Source: Microcystis aeruginosa FD4 (lineage in GTDB: Bacteria > Cyanobacteriota > Cyanobacteriia > Cyanobacteriales > Microcystaceae). Taken from it: a stretch of DNA of 64,000 bases. Position 1 is the first letter of the stretch, and each line of letters opens with the position of its first letter. Below are positions 16,375-24,179 of this stretch, in pieces. The stretch spans positions 4,526,001 through 4,590,000 of the forward strand of contig NZ_CP046973.1 of assembly GCF_009792235.1 (NCBI RefSeq), read 5' to 3'. The notes below the pieces were generated by a model. It ran no database searches, was not told where the DNA came from, and saw only the letters and a list, made by a program, of their open reading frames with translations. Position numbers and translations under genes: made by a program.

Positions 16375-16674
16375 TCACACATAGATAGCCTCTCGATCGA
16401 TCCGCGCCTTGAGGTAAGGATTCAGGGAATCCCGATAGCGGATCACGTCCACTTCCCGTCCGAATAGTTTCTCTAGTTCGGCTTTCAGTCTGACTCTTTT
16501 AAGCAGATCGGGGGGCATATATACCACTATATCTATATCGCTCGTCGGTCGGTTTTCCTCCCTGGCTACCGAGCCGAAAATACCGATTCGATCGAGCGCA
16601 TATCTTTCCTCCAGTTCGGGTTTCAGGGTTCGTAAACGTTCCAATATCTCGTTGGCAGTGATTTTATCTACCAT
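16375..16674 (-). CDS. Minimal nucleotidyltransferase (MNT), antitoxin-like
   Basis: A 99-residue MNT-fold nucleotidyltransferase. The catalytic signature IGIFGSVAREENRPTSDIDI matches GSxxRxexxxxSDxD with the two metal-binding Asp residues; a third acidic position is in REVDVIRY. MNT proteins act as antitoxins of HEPN (DUF86) toxins by AMPylating them. No HEPN gene lies next to it; downstream is only a degenerate 50-residue ORF. It ends with a normal-looking C-terminus. Either the HEPN partner is lost or elsewhere. ATG at 16674. Confidence 0.82.
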   Translation of the reverse strand: MVDKITANEILERLRTLKPELEERYALDRIGIFGSVAREENRPTSDIDIVVYMPPDLLKRVRLKAELEKLFGREVDVIRYRDSLNPYLKARIDREAIYV

Positions 16675-16949
16675 CCAATTTATAGCCTACTGATTTAGCG
16701 ATCAACAATCTTCAGTTTAGCGCGATCGGCAACAGAAGCCACTAGGGTAGTCGAAGGAAAGTCTTCCCATAGCTACTTAGTAATTGTGTTCGCATTAACT
16801 ATACGGAAATTATTAGAAGTAGTAACGGTATCATTATCAGCCTATTGTGTCAATCCTTGAAATATTTGTATTATTTATATCCTGTCGCTCTTTCAATTAC
16901 CTGATTCGAGGTTCGGGATCGCTCCTATAATCGAAGAAATACTCGATCG

Positions 16950-17109
16950 CTATCTCGATCCCCTTCGATTGATTCTTTCTGCTCTCTCCCGCCATTTTTT
17001 TGAATTTTCCGTAATTACCTCGCCCATTGATCGGGCTTTTTCCGCCGCATCCCGTGCCATTTCCAGAATTTCCTTCCCGTTCATTTAGTCCTGTTTCTTT
17101 TTCGTCCAT
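16950..17109 (-). pseudogene. Degenerate small ORF, copy 2
   Basis: MDEKETGLNERE from an ATG at 17109, then a one-base frame change, then ILEMARDAAEKARSMGEVIT, ENSKKWRERAERINRRGSR and a stop at 16950. It is a diverged duplicate of 16160-16327, together with part of the leader (CCTCCAAGCGATTTTTAAC in both). The unshifted frame stays open to 16897 but gives a Gly-rich product of no known kind. Confidence 0.5.
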
Positions 17110-17223
17110 CACCTTAAGTCCTCCAAGCGATTTTTAACCTTATTCTAGTTTCTAAAATACGTCCGAGCTATGATCGCTTAACTCTAGAGCTAAAGTAGAG
17201 ATAGGGTTTAATTGGAGCCATGT

Positions 17224-17445
17224 ATGGAAGCGATCGAATTTAGGACGGTTATTTATAACGGTCAAGTGAGCGTTCCCCCCCGATATTCTTCTCGATGGGA
17301 AGGTAAGATGATGCGAGTGATTGTTTTGGATGACTCGGAAATCGTCCCCGAACCGAGCCAGAAAACTGAAAAAACGATGTTCGAGGCGATTTCTTTAAAT
17401 ACACGGGTATTTACATTCGATCGGGACGAGGCTAATGCCCGATAA
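17224..17445 (+). CDS. VapB-like antitoxin of PIN pair
   Basis: A 73-residue protein beginning MEAIEFRTVIYNGQVSVPPR. The N-terminal stretch resembles the swapped-hairpin or similar small beta domains of antitoxins; the acidic tail (EPSQKTEKTMFEAISLNTRV) would be the toxin-wrapping part. GGAG lies 6 bases before the ATG at 17224, so this is preferred over the TTG at 17212. The last codons overlap the PIN-domain gene by 11 bases. Its promoter and first 40 bases of coding sequence are repeated at 18862-18948, and the rest is repeated at 25542-25707, so there was once a second copy. Confidence 0.78.
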   Translation: MEAIEFRTVIYNGQVSVPPRYSSRWEGKMMRVIVLDDSEIVPEPSQKTEKTMFEAISLNTRVFTFDRDEANAR

Positions 17446-17842
17446 AGTTTTTATCGATACTAATGTCTTAATTTACGGGTATTCTGAGGATGAGCCAGAT
17501 AAACGACAGCAAGCGATTGATTGTGTTCGATCAGGTGAGGCTTGGATTAGCACACAGGTTTTAAATGAAACGATAAATGTATTAAAACGGAAATTTTCTC
17601 TAAGCTATTCGCAAATTCGAGAAGCTGTACAAGAGCTTTCCGAGGGATTCCCAATCGTCCTCGTTTCTGTTAATACGATAGAGATGGCATTGAATCTAGC
17701 GGAACGTTATCAATATAGTTACTTTGATAGTTTAATACTGGCCAGCGCTCTGGAAGCGGGCTGTCAAATTCTCTACAGTGAAGATTTACAAGATGGTCAG
17801 CGAATCGAGAATCAATTGACGATCATTAATCCCTTTAGTTAA
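17435..17842 (+). CDS. PIN-domain toxin, VapC-like
   Basis: A 135-residue PIN-domain RNase, the toxin of the pair. Acidic metal-binding residues are seen in KVFIDTNVLIYGY (first Asp), in VLNETINVL (Glu), in YFDSLILASAL (Asp) and in LYSEDLQDGQ (last Asp pair). Length and layout are typical of VapC-like toxins of the COG5573 kind, which cleave tRNA or rRNA. The start overlaps the antitoxin, which is the classic co-translated arrangement. Nothing suggests damage, so the pair is probably functional. Confidence 0.88.
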   Translation: MPDKVFIDTNVLIYGYSEDEPDKRQQAIDCVRSGEAWISTQVLNETINVLKRKFSLSYSQIREAVQELSEGFPIVLVSVNTIEMALNLAERYQYSYFDSLILASALEAGCQILYSEDLQDGQRIENQLTIINPFS

Positions 17843-17883
17843 GTAGGTAGGTGTTAAAAGTTGTCAGACACCCCCCTTGATAA

Positions 17884-17976
17884 GTAGGGTTGATTCATGA
17901 ATCAACCCTACTATGAATCAACCCTACTATGAATTAACCCTACTATGAATCAACCCTACTATGAATCAACCCTACC
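17884..17976. repeat. TAGGGTTGATTCA repeats, second block
   Basis: One palindrome GGGTTGATTCATGAATCAACCC followed by four head-to-tail copies of TATGAATCAACCCTAC, one carrying a T for C change. The unit is the reverse complement of the one at 4395-4507. The block lies between the convergent PIN-toxin and PEP-CTERM genes. Confidence 0.75.
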
Positions 17977-18012
17977 TTGATAAGGAGGGCAGGGGGGATC
18001 AGTCGGTCAAAA

Positions 18013-18567
18013 TTACTTTTCTAGTTTCTGGCGTTTGCACAATAAACCCACCCCGGCAACAGAGAGTAAACCCAGAACCGTCGCTGGTTCGGGAACGGTG
18101 GTCAGGGAATAATTGGCGAGGATGAAGGGTTCAAAAGTTAATTGACCGTAGGCGGGACCGGAATTTAAAAAGGCAACCGGAGCTATAACGCCAGGGGGTA
18201 AAAAGCCGAATCCATCACCACAAACCGTGTTGTCACAAGCGGCAAAATCCAGTCCCGATCCGTCTAAGGATAGCACCGCCTGACCCGTCGGTACACCAGC
18301 AGCCAAAATGCTATCGAGAAAAGAACCTATCAAGGGAAGAGCAGGAGCGGGAGAGCCGTTAAAGGTGGGATTACTGATAGAACTGACGAACACCGTGTTG
18401 TTATCCGGTTGCAGGGTTCCGTCCACCGTTGCGGTAATTGTTCCGGCGCTGGAGGTGTAGGACAAGTTAAAAGTTGCGGCACTGGCAACTGGTGCAAGGG
18501 TGGCGGTGGCTACCGTGGCGAGGGCGACGGAATAGCAAAAGGAACTTTTGAGTGGCATAGAAGACAT
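18013..18567 (-). CDS. PEP-CTERM exported protein
   Basis: A 184-residue exported protein. Residues 1-30 are a signal peptide (SFCYSVALATVATATLAPVASA then A). The middle is a beta-rich, low-charge domain with two Cys in CDNTVCGDG that may form a disulfide. The C-terminus is a PEP-CTERM sorting tag: VPEPATVLGLLSVAGVGLL followed by a basic tail. Such proteins are sorted by an exosortase to the cell surface or extracellular matrix. The ATG at 18567 or the one at 18558 could start it. A run of ten C (ten G on the coding strand) lies 34 bases upstream of the start. Confidence 0.85.
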   Translation of the reverse strand: MSSMPLKSSFCYSVALATVATATLAPVASAATFNLSYTSSAGTITATVDGTLQPDNNTVFVSSISNPTFNGSPAPALPLIGSFLDSILAAGVPTGQAVLSLDGSGLDFAACDNTVCGDGFGFLPPGVIAPVAFLNSGPAYGQLTFEPFILANYSLTTVPEPATVLGLLSVAGVGLLCKRQKLEK

Positions 18568-18600
18568 TGTTTAGCTAAATTACCCCGAATTTTAATTTTA

Positions 18601-18610
18601 CCCCCCCCCC
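18601..18610 (-). promoter_or_regulatory. G10 homopolymer upstream of PEP-CTERM gene
   Basis: Ten consecutive C on the plus strand, thus ten G read in the direction of the gene at 18013-18567, centred about 38 bases before the start codon. A tract of this length is prone to slippage and lies where it could alter promoter spacing or the leader. Confidence 0.5.
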
Positions 18611-18611
18611 G

Positions 18612-18700
18612 ATTTTGTCAAGGTTGTCTCTATTTATATTTCTTATGCTTTATCTAGCTATTGATTACTCGATTGGGGATTCGGGGCGATGCGCTTTTCT
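18612..18700. repeat. Dispersed repeat, copy A
   Basis: The stretch from TTTTGTCAAGG to GATGCGCTTTTCTGGGGT also occurs at 26536-26627 (copy C) and, in its first part, at 25490-25540 (copy B). It contains TCTAGCTATTGATTAC in all three. It marks recombination borders in this island: in copy B it runs directly into the vapB 3' piece. Confidence 0.7.
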
Positions 18701-18861
18701 GGGGTGCGGGGGGTTATGTATCATCAAAGAAATACTCTAGCCGCCGATCGCTCTTTTCATTGGCCAAAGACAAACAAAATAACTAGCATTAAAATAGTTA
18801 TAGTCTCCGTTTCGGTGTTCCCGTTATCCCAGTTCCCCTGATAGGATTTAATCGCTCCCTT

Positions 18862-18948
18862 GACTCTAGAGCTAAAGTAGAGATAGGGTTTAATTGGAGC
18901 CATGTATGGAAGCGATCGAATTTAGGACGGTTATTCATAACGGTCAAG
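18862..18948 (+). pseudogene. vapB duplicate, 5' piece with promoter region
   Basis: This is a near-identical copy of 17181-17267: leader ACTCTAGAGCTAAAGTAGAG, the GGAG and ATG, and the first codons to CGGTCAAG. At that point it breaks into the end of the DUF2887 array (stop codon of the last gene at 18944-18946, on the other strand). The missing rest of the gene resumes at 25542. Confidence 0.85.
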
Positions 18949-19780
18949 AATTTAACCATTGGCGCAAATCTTCCAAATCCGAAAATTCCAATAAAGCAAG
19001 AGCTAAATTATCCAATTGATTAGGATTTAACTGTTTAATTTTTTGTTCTATCTTTAAAGGAATAGAACCTAGTTTTAAATTTAGCTGACGCAAAATTAGG
19101 CTTTTTTTAGCGGATAATTCTCCTTCCTCTCTACCTTCCTCTAAAGCTTCTTGATAGACTTTAGTTTCTCTTAAATCACTTAAACTAAACATAGCTTCTA
19201 TCTCCTTACGATTCATTTTCGGCAATTTATAAATGAGAATTGTCTCAATTAATTCTAGAATGTCCCGTCTTTTTAAAGACTCCTGGAATTGTTGTCTAAC
19301 TTGTTGAATCAGTTCTTTTCCTTGTGCTAAGGTGTTTGGTTCCGATTCGACAATTAATTGTAACACTTTTACCCCTAGAGAATCCCCCTCATCTAACTGA
19401 TTCAGATAATAACAGTTAACCCGACCTGACGCAAAGAATTCTTGATAACGAGATTTGGGACTGTTTTCAATTTCTGGATAAGGGTAAATAATCACCCCTT
19501 GCCAATTGTTATTACTCTCACTCTGATGAAAATAGAGAAATATTTCACTAAAAAAGCGCGAGTAAAACCGTTCATCTTTTTGAAATTGTACCTCAACAAA
19601 GTAAATCGGTTCATTCAGGTTATCGGGAAGAAAGACCCCATCTAAACGAAAAGCTAGTTGTTTAACTTCTAGGGAGGAAAATTGATAATGATTGACGGTT
19701 TCGGGGGGAAGATTCAGCAAATCAAAGAAACTTTCAGGAAAAGTCTGAAAGAGACGATAGAAAATACTGTCCGTTTTCAC
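18944..19780 (-). CDS. DUF2887/Rpn-type nuclease, array unit 1 with DUF4351 tail
   Basis: A 278-residue member of the PD-(D/E)XK nuclease group called Rpn or PDDEXK transposase-like (DUF2887). The start KTDSIFYRLFQTFPESFFDL, RLDGVFLPD and PIYFVEVQFQKDE hold the likely catalytic Asp and ExQ. The central helix ends in a Glu-Gly-rich linker (EEGREEGELSAK). Unlike the other units, this one ends in a DUF4351 domain (SLILRQLNLKLGSIPLKIEQ...ALLEFSDLEDLRQWL). GTG start at 19780, immediately after the TGA of unit 2, in the same frame. E. coli relatives (RpnA-E) promote RecA-independent recombination; a role in DNA turnover is an inference here. Confidence 0.85.
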   Translation of the reverse strand: MKTDSIFYRLFQTFPESFFDLLNLPPETVNHYQFSSLEVKQLAFRLDGVFLPDNLNEPIYFVEVQFQKDERFYSRFFSEIFLYFHQSESNNNWQGVIIYPYPEIENSPKSRYQEFFASGRVNCYYLNQLDEGDSLGVKVLQLIVESEPNTLAQGKELIQQVRQQFQESLKRRDILELIETILIYKLPKMNRKEIEAMFSLSDLRETKVYQEALEEGREEGELSAKKSLILRQLNLKLGSIPLKIEQKIKQLNPNQLDNLALALLEFSDLEDLRQWLNS

Positions 19781-20565
19781 TCAATTTTGTCCCTCAATGA
19801 CTTCTTGTACTTGTTCAATTTCTAAGTCTAAAGCTTGGGCAATTTGTTCTACACTTAGTCCTAAGACCGATAAACGGGGAATAGAGTTTAATTTAGCGGA
19901 TAATTCTCCTTCTTCTCTACCTTCCTCTAAAGCTTCTTGATAGACTTTAGTTTCTCTTAAATCACTTAAACTAAACATGGCTTCTATCTCCTTACGGTTT
20001 AATTTTGGCAATTTATAAATGAGAATTGTCTCGATTAATTCTAGAATGTCCCGTCTTTTTAAAGACTCCTGGAATTGTTGTCTAACCTGTTGAATCAGTT
20101 CTTTTCCTTGGTTTAAGGCGTTTGCTTCCGATTCGACAATTAATTGTAACACTTTTACCCCCAGAGAATCCCCCTCATCTAACTGATTCAGATAATAACA
20201 GTTAACCCGGCCTGACTGAAAGAATTCTTGATAACGAGATTTGGGACTGTTTTCAATTTCTGGATGAGGATAAATTATCACCCCTTGCCAATTGTTATTA
20301 CTCTCACTCTGATGAAAATAGAGAAATATTTCACTAAAAAAGCGCGAGTAAAACCGTTCATCTTTTTGAAATTGTACCTCGACAAAGTAAATCGGGTCAT
20401 TCAGGTTATCGGGAAGAAAGACCCCATCTAAACGAAAAGCTAGTTGTTTAACTTCTAGGGAGGAAAATTGATAATGATTGACGGTTTCGGGGGAAGATTG
20501 AGCAAATCAAAGAAACTTTCAGGAAAAGTCTGAAAGAGACGATAGAAAATACTGTCCGTTTTCAC
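19781..20565 (-). pseudogene. DUF2887/Rpn-type array unit 2, frameshifted
   Basis: Same architecture as its neighbours: GTG at 20565, nuclease domain, EEGREEG linker, and a short C-terminal helix-turn-helix-like tail (LGLSVEQIAQALDLEIEQVQ). A G run at 20489-20493 has five G where its siblings have six (or CC plus five), which breaks the frame after about 25 codons. An ATG at 20281 would give a 166-residue product without the first catalytic part. Length is 785 bp, one base short of a multiple of three. Confidence 0.85.
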
Positions 20566-21411
20566 TCAATTTTGTCCCTCAATGACTTGTTGTACTTGTT
20601 CAATTTCTAAGTCTAAAGCTTGGGCAATTTGTTCTACACTTAGTCCTAAGACCGATAAACGGGGAATGGAGTTTAATTTAGCGGATAATTCTCCCTCTTG
20701 TCGGCCTCGTTCAATACCTCGTTCAATACCTCGTTCAATACCTCGTTCAATACCTTGTTCAATACCTTCCTCTAAAGCTTCTTGATAGACTTTAGTTTCT
20801 CTTAAATCACTTAAACTAAACATAGCTTCTATCTCCTTACGATTCATTTTCGGCAATTTATAAATGAGAATTGTCTCAATTAATTCTAGAATGTCCCGTC
20901 TTTTTAAAGACTCCTGGAATTGTTGTCTAACTTGTTGAATCAGTTCTTTTCCTTGTGCTAAGGTGTTTGGTTCCGATTCGACAATTAATTGTAACACTTT
21001 TACCCCTAGAGAATCCCCCTCATCTAACTGATTCAGATAATAACAGTTAACCCGACCTGACGCAAAGAATTCTTGATAACGAGATTTGGGACTGTTTTCA
21101 ATTTCTGGATAAGGGTAAATAATCACCCCTTGCCAATTGTTATTACTCTCACTCTGATGAAAATAGAGAAATATTTCACTAAAAAAGCGCGAGTAAAACC
21201 GTTCATCTTTTTGAAATTGTACCTCAACAAAGTAAATCGGTTCATTCAGGTTATCGGGAAGAAAGACCCCATCTAAACGAAAAGCGAGTTGTTTAACTTC
21301 TAGGGAGGAAAATTGATAATGATTGACGGTTTCCGGGGGAAGATTCAGCAAATCAAAGAAACTTTCCGGAAAAGTCTGAAAGAGACGATAGAAAATACTG
21401 TCCGTTTTCAC
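20566..21411 (-). CDS. DUF2887/Rpn-type nuclease, array unit 3
   Basis: 281 residues; nuclease domain nearly identical to unit 1 (DGVFLPD, YFVEVQFQKDE), then a linker with five repeats of the form GIER (EEGIEQGIERGIERG and onward to GRQEGELSAK), then the tail LSVLGLSVEQIAQALDLEIE. The linker is encoded by 12-base repeats at about 20700-20765. GTG start at 21411 abuts the TGA of unit 4. The repeated linker is probably a charged helix that spaces the nuclease domain from the tail. Confidence 0.87.
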   Translation of the reverse strand: MKTDSIFYRLFQTFPESFFDLLNLPPETVNHYQFSSLEVKQLAFRLDGVFLPDNLNEPIYFVEVQFQKDERFYSRFFSEIFLYFHQSESNNNWQGVIIYPYPEIENSPKSRYQEFFASGRVNCYYLNQLDEGDSLGVKVLQLIVESEPNTLAQGKELIQQVRQQFQESLKRRDILELIETILIYKLPKMNRKEIEAMFSLSDLRETKVYQEALEEGIEQGIERGIERGIERGIERGRQEGELSAKLNSIPRLSVLGLSVEQIAQALDLEIEQVQQVIEGQN

Positions 21412-22209
21412 TCAATTTTGTCCCTCAATGACTTGTTGTACTTGTTCAATTTCTAAGTCTAAAGCTTGGGCAATTTGTTCTACACTTAGTCCTAAGACCG
21501 ATAAACGGGGAATGGAGTTTAATTTAGCGGATAATTCTCCTTCTTCTCTACCTTCCTCTCTACCTTCCTCTAAAGCTTCTTGATAGACTTTAGTTTCTCT
21601 TAAATCACTTAAACTAAACATAGCTTCTATCTCCTTACGATTCATTTTCGGCAATTTATAAATGAGAATTGTCTCGATTAATTCTAGAATGTCCCGTCTT
21701 TTTAAAGACTCCTGGAATTGTTGTCTAACCTGTTGAATCAGTTCTTTTCCTTGTGCTAAGGTGTTTGGTTCCGATTCGACAATTAATTGTAACACTTTTA
21801 CCCCCAGAGAATCCCCCTCATCTAACTGATTCAGATAATAACAGTTAACCCGACCTGACGCAAAGAATTCTTGATAACGAGATTTGGGACTGTTTTCAAT
21901 TTCTGGATAAGGATAAATGATTACCCCTTGCCAATTGTTATTACTCTCACTCTGATGAAAATAGAGAAATATTTCACTAAAAAAGCGCGAGTAAAACCGT
22001 TCATCTTTTTGAAATTGTACCTCGACAAAGTAAATCGGGTCATTCAGGTTATCGGGAAGAAAGACCCCATCTAAACGAAAAGCTAGTTGTTTAACTTCTA
22101 GGGAGGAAAATTGATAATGATTGACGGTTTCGGGGGGAAGATTCAGCAAATCAAAGAAACTTTCAGGAAAAGTCTGAAAGAGACGATAGAAAATACTGTC
22201 CGTTTTCAC
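21412..22209 (-). CDS. DUF2887/Rpn-type nuclease, array unit 4
   Basis: 265 residues, with the same nuclease domain and C-terminal tail as unit 3 but a shorter linker, EEGREEGREEGELSAK. GTG start at 22209 directly follows the TGA of unit 5; its own TGA is directly followed by the GTG of unit 3. No Shine-Dalgarno stretch can fit between, except within the end of the preceding gene, so translation probably depends on coupling. Unit 4 differs from units 3 and 5 by few substitutions, a sign of recent duplication or gene conversion. Confidence 0.87.
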   Translation of the reverse strand: MKTDSIFYRLFQTFPESFFDLLNLPPETVNHYQFSSLEVKQLAFRLDGVFLPDNLNDPIYFVEVQFQKDERFYSRFFSEIFLYFHQSESNNNWQGVIIYPYPEIENSPKSRYQEFFASGRVNCYYLNQLDEGDSLGVKVLQLIVESEPNTLAQGKELIQQVRQQFQESLKRRDILELIETILIYKLPKMNRKEIEAMFSLSDLRETKVYQEALEEGREEGREEGELSAKLNSIPRLSVLGLSVEQIAQALDLEIEQVQQVIEGQN

Positions 22210-23019
22210 TCAATTTTGTCCCTCAATGACTTCTTGTACTTGTTCAATTTCTAAGTCTAAAGCTTGGGCAATTTGTTCTACACTTAGTCCTAAGACCGAT
22301 AAACGGGGAATAGAGTTTAATTTAGCGGATAATTCTCCTTCTTCTCTACCTTCCTCTCTACCTTCCTCTCTACCTTCCTCTAAAGCTTCTTGATAGACTT
22401 TAGTTTCTCTTAAATCACTTAAACTAAACATAGCTTCTATCTCCTGACGATTCATTTTCGGCAATTTATAAATGAGAATTGTCTCGATTAATTCTAGAAT
22501 GTCCCGTCTTTTTAAAGACTCCTGGAATTGTTGTCTAACCTGTTGAATCAGTTCTTTTCCTTGTGCTAAGGTGTTTGGTTCCGATTCGACAATTAATTGT
22601 AACACTTTTACCCCCAGAGAATCCCCCTCATCTAACTGATTCAGATAATAACAGTTAACCCGACCTGACGCAAAGAATTCTTGATAACGAGATTTGGGAC
22701 TGTTTTCAATTTCTGGATAAGGATAAATGATTACCCCTTGCCAATTGTTATTACTCTCACTCTGATGAAAATAGAGAAATATTTCACTAAAAAAGCGCGA
22801 GTAAAACCGTTCATCTTTTTGAAATTGTACCTCGACAAAGTAAATCGGGTCATTCAGGTTATCGGGAAGAAAGACCCCATCTAAACGAAAAGCTAGTTGT
22901 TTAACTTCTAGGGAGGAAAATTGATAATGATTGACGGTTTCTGGGGGAAGATTTAGCAAATCAAAGAAACTTTCAGGAAAAGTCTGAAAGAGACGATAGA
23001 AAATACTGTCCGTTTTCAC
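22210..23019 (-). CDS. DUF2887/Rpn-type nuclease, array unit 5
   Basis: 269 residues; nuclease domain as in units 3 and 4 (one visible change is MNRQEIEAM for MNRKEIEAM), linker with three REEG repeats, and the LGLSVEQIAQALDLEIEQVQ tail. GTG start at 23019 abuts the TGA of the short hybrid ORF 23020-23211. Being the first complete unit in the direction of transcription, it should show whether the array has its own promoter; none is evident in the preceding coding sequence. Confidence 0.87.
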   Translation of the reverse strand: MKTDSIFYRLFQTFPESFFDLLNLPPETVNHYQFSSLEVKQLAFRLDGVFLPDNLNDPIYFVEVQFQKDERFYSRFFSEIFLYFHQSESNNNWQGVIIYPYPEIENSPKSRYQEFFASGRVNCYYLNQLDEGDSLGVKVLQLIVESEPNTLAQGKELIQQVRQQFQESLKRRDILELIETILIYKLPKMNRQEIEAMFSLSDLRETKVYQEALEEGREEGREEGREEGELSAKLNSIPRLSVLGLSVEQIAQALDLEIEQVQEVIEGQN

Positions 23020-23233
23020 TCAATTTTGTCCCTCAATGACTTGTTGTACTTGTTCAATTTCTAAGTCTAAAGCTTGGGCAATTTGTTCTACACTTAGTCC
23101 TAAGACCGATAAACGGGGAATGGAGTTTAATTTAGCGGATAATTCCCCTTGCTCTCTGCCTTCCTCTCTGCCTTCCTCTAAAATATCTTGATAGATGACG
23201 GATTCTCTCATAATGTCACTCCGAAGGATTTTT
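23020..23233 (-). pseudogene. Hybrid C-terminal fragment of two Rpn types
   Basis: The frame from an ATG at 23211 reads MRESVIYQDILEEGREEGRE, a stretch taken from the second Rpn type (the gene at 23234-23988), then GELSAKLNSIPRLSVLGLSV and the tail of the DUF2887 type. Upstream, the bases around 23212-23250 repeat those at 23430-23475. So an unequal exchange at the Glu-Gly linker joined the end of one family to the middle of the other. No nuclease domain is left in this 63-residue frame. Confidence 0.8.
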
Positions 23234-23988
23234 TTAATCGTCTCTCGATTGTAATTCCTCGATCGCGTCGGGGGATAAATCGGTAAATCGGGCGATTTCT
23301 GGGATAGAAAAACCAGCAGATAGCATTTTTAGGGCAATTTGTCGAGCTTTTTCTTCTTTACCTTCTTGCAATCCTTTTTGTAGTCCTTTTTCCTCGCCTT
23401 CCTCTAAAATATCTTGATAGATGACGGATTCTCTCATAATGTCACTCCGAAGAATTTTTTTAATCGTCTCTCGATTTAATACTAACCCGGCGAGAATACT
23501 GGTGGCGGCAGCGAGATTGCTTTGTACCTGTTTTTGGGAGATAGTTTCTAGAGAACGGGACAGAGGACAGCAAAGGGTAATAAACTGGGATGATGGAAAA
23601 ATTGTGGTGTCTTTTCTTCCCAAAGACGGATGACTTGGAAGGAATGAAAGGTTTCCCCCAGACGGAAGGTATTTTCTTTCACTAGGGGAGAATCACTGCG
23701 TCGCAGATAAATTACCACTTGACGCATTTGTTTTTGGGGATGACGACGATAGACGCGAATGCGATAATCAAGCATTCGGAAAGGAATCTGGGAGTTAGGG
23801 TCGGTTTGAAATTCGGTATGGAGAATTAATTGCTCTGACTGCAACAAAATCAGAGAATCAGCGCGAATGGGGTCTAATTGTAATTCCGTCGGGTCAAGGA
23901 CGGTTAAGGAGAGGGGAGAACCTAATAACCAAGTGGCTAAATCATCGGAGAAGTTTTCGGCAATAAATTTACAAATATTATCAAACAT
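23234..23988 (-). pseudogene. Second Rpn-type nuclease, frameshifted
   Basis: MFDNICKFIAENFSDDLATW opens a different Rpn/PD-(D/E)XK subfamily common in cyanobacteria; RADSLILLQSEQLILHTEFQ carries the Asp and the Glu-x-Gln pair. The N-terminal frame (23988 to 23548) ends after LLPFAVLCPVL; the remainder, SRSLETISQKQVQSNLAAAT and onward to FTDLSPDAIEELQSRDD, lies in another frame from about 23565 to 23234. The join seems to have lost 15-20 residues usually found here. The tail ends with a helix-turn-helix-like segment. Confidence 0.82.
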
Positions 23989-24179
23989 CTTCAGAGATTA
24001 CTTTCCGTTTCTCCTAGGATACCCTCGATCGCTGGTGTTCACATCCTCCGTAACTATTGCCGAAGAGAATCGTAGCGCAGAATACATTATCGGCAAATTT
24101 ATCACATCTTAACCAGAAATTTCTTGACAATTACTAGAGGAAGGGGTAGCTTACAATGAGTTAAATTGTATGAAGTTTT

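Noticed and set aside
17884..17976. Possible CRISPR array because of evenly spaced repeats
   Set aside because: Units are directly adjacent, without unique spacers, and include a palindrome; no cas gene is near.
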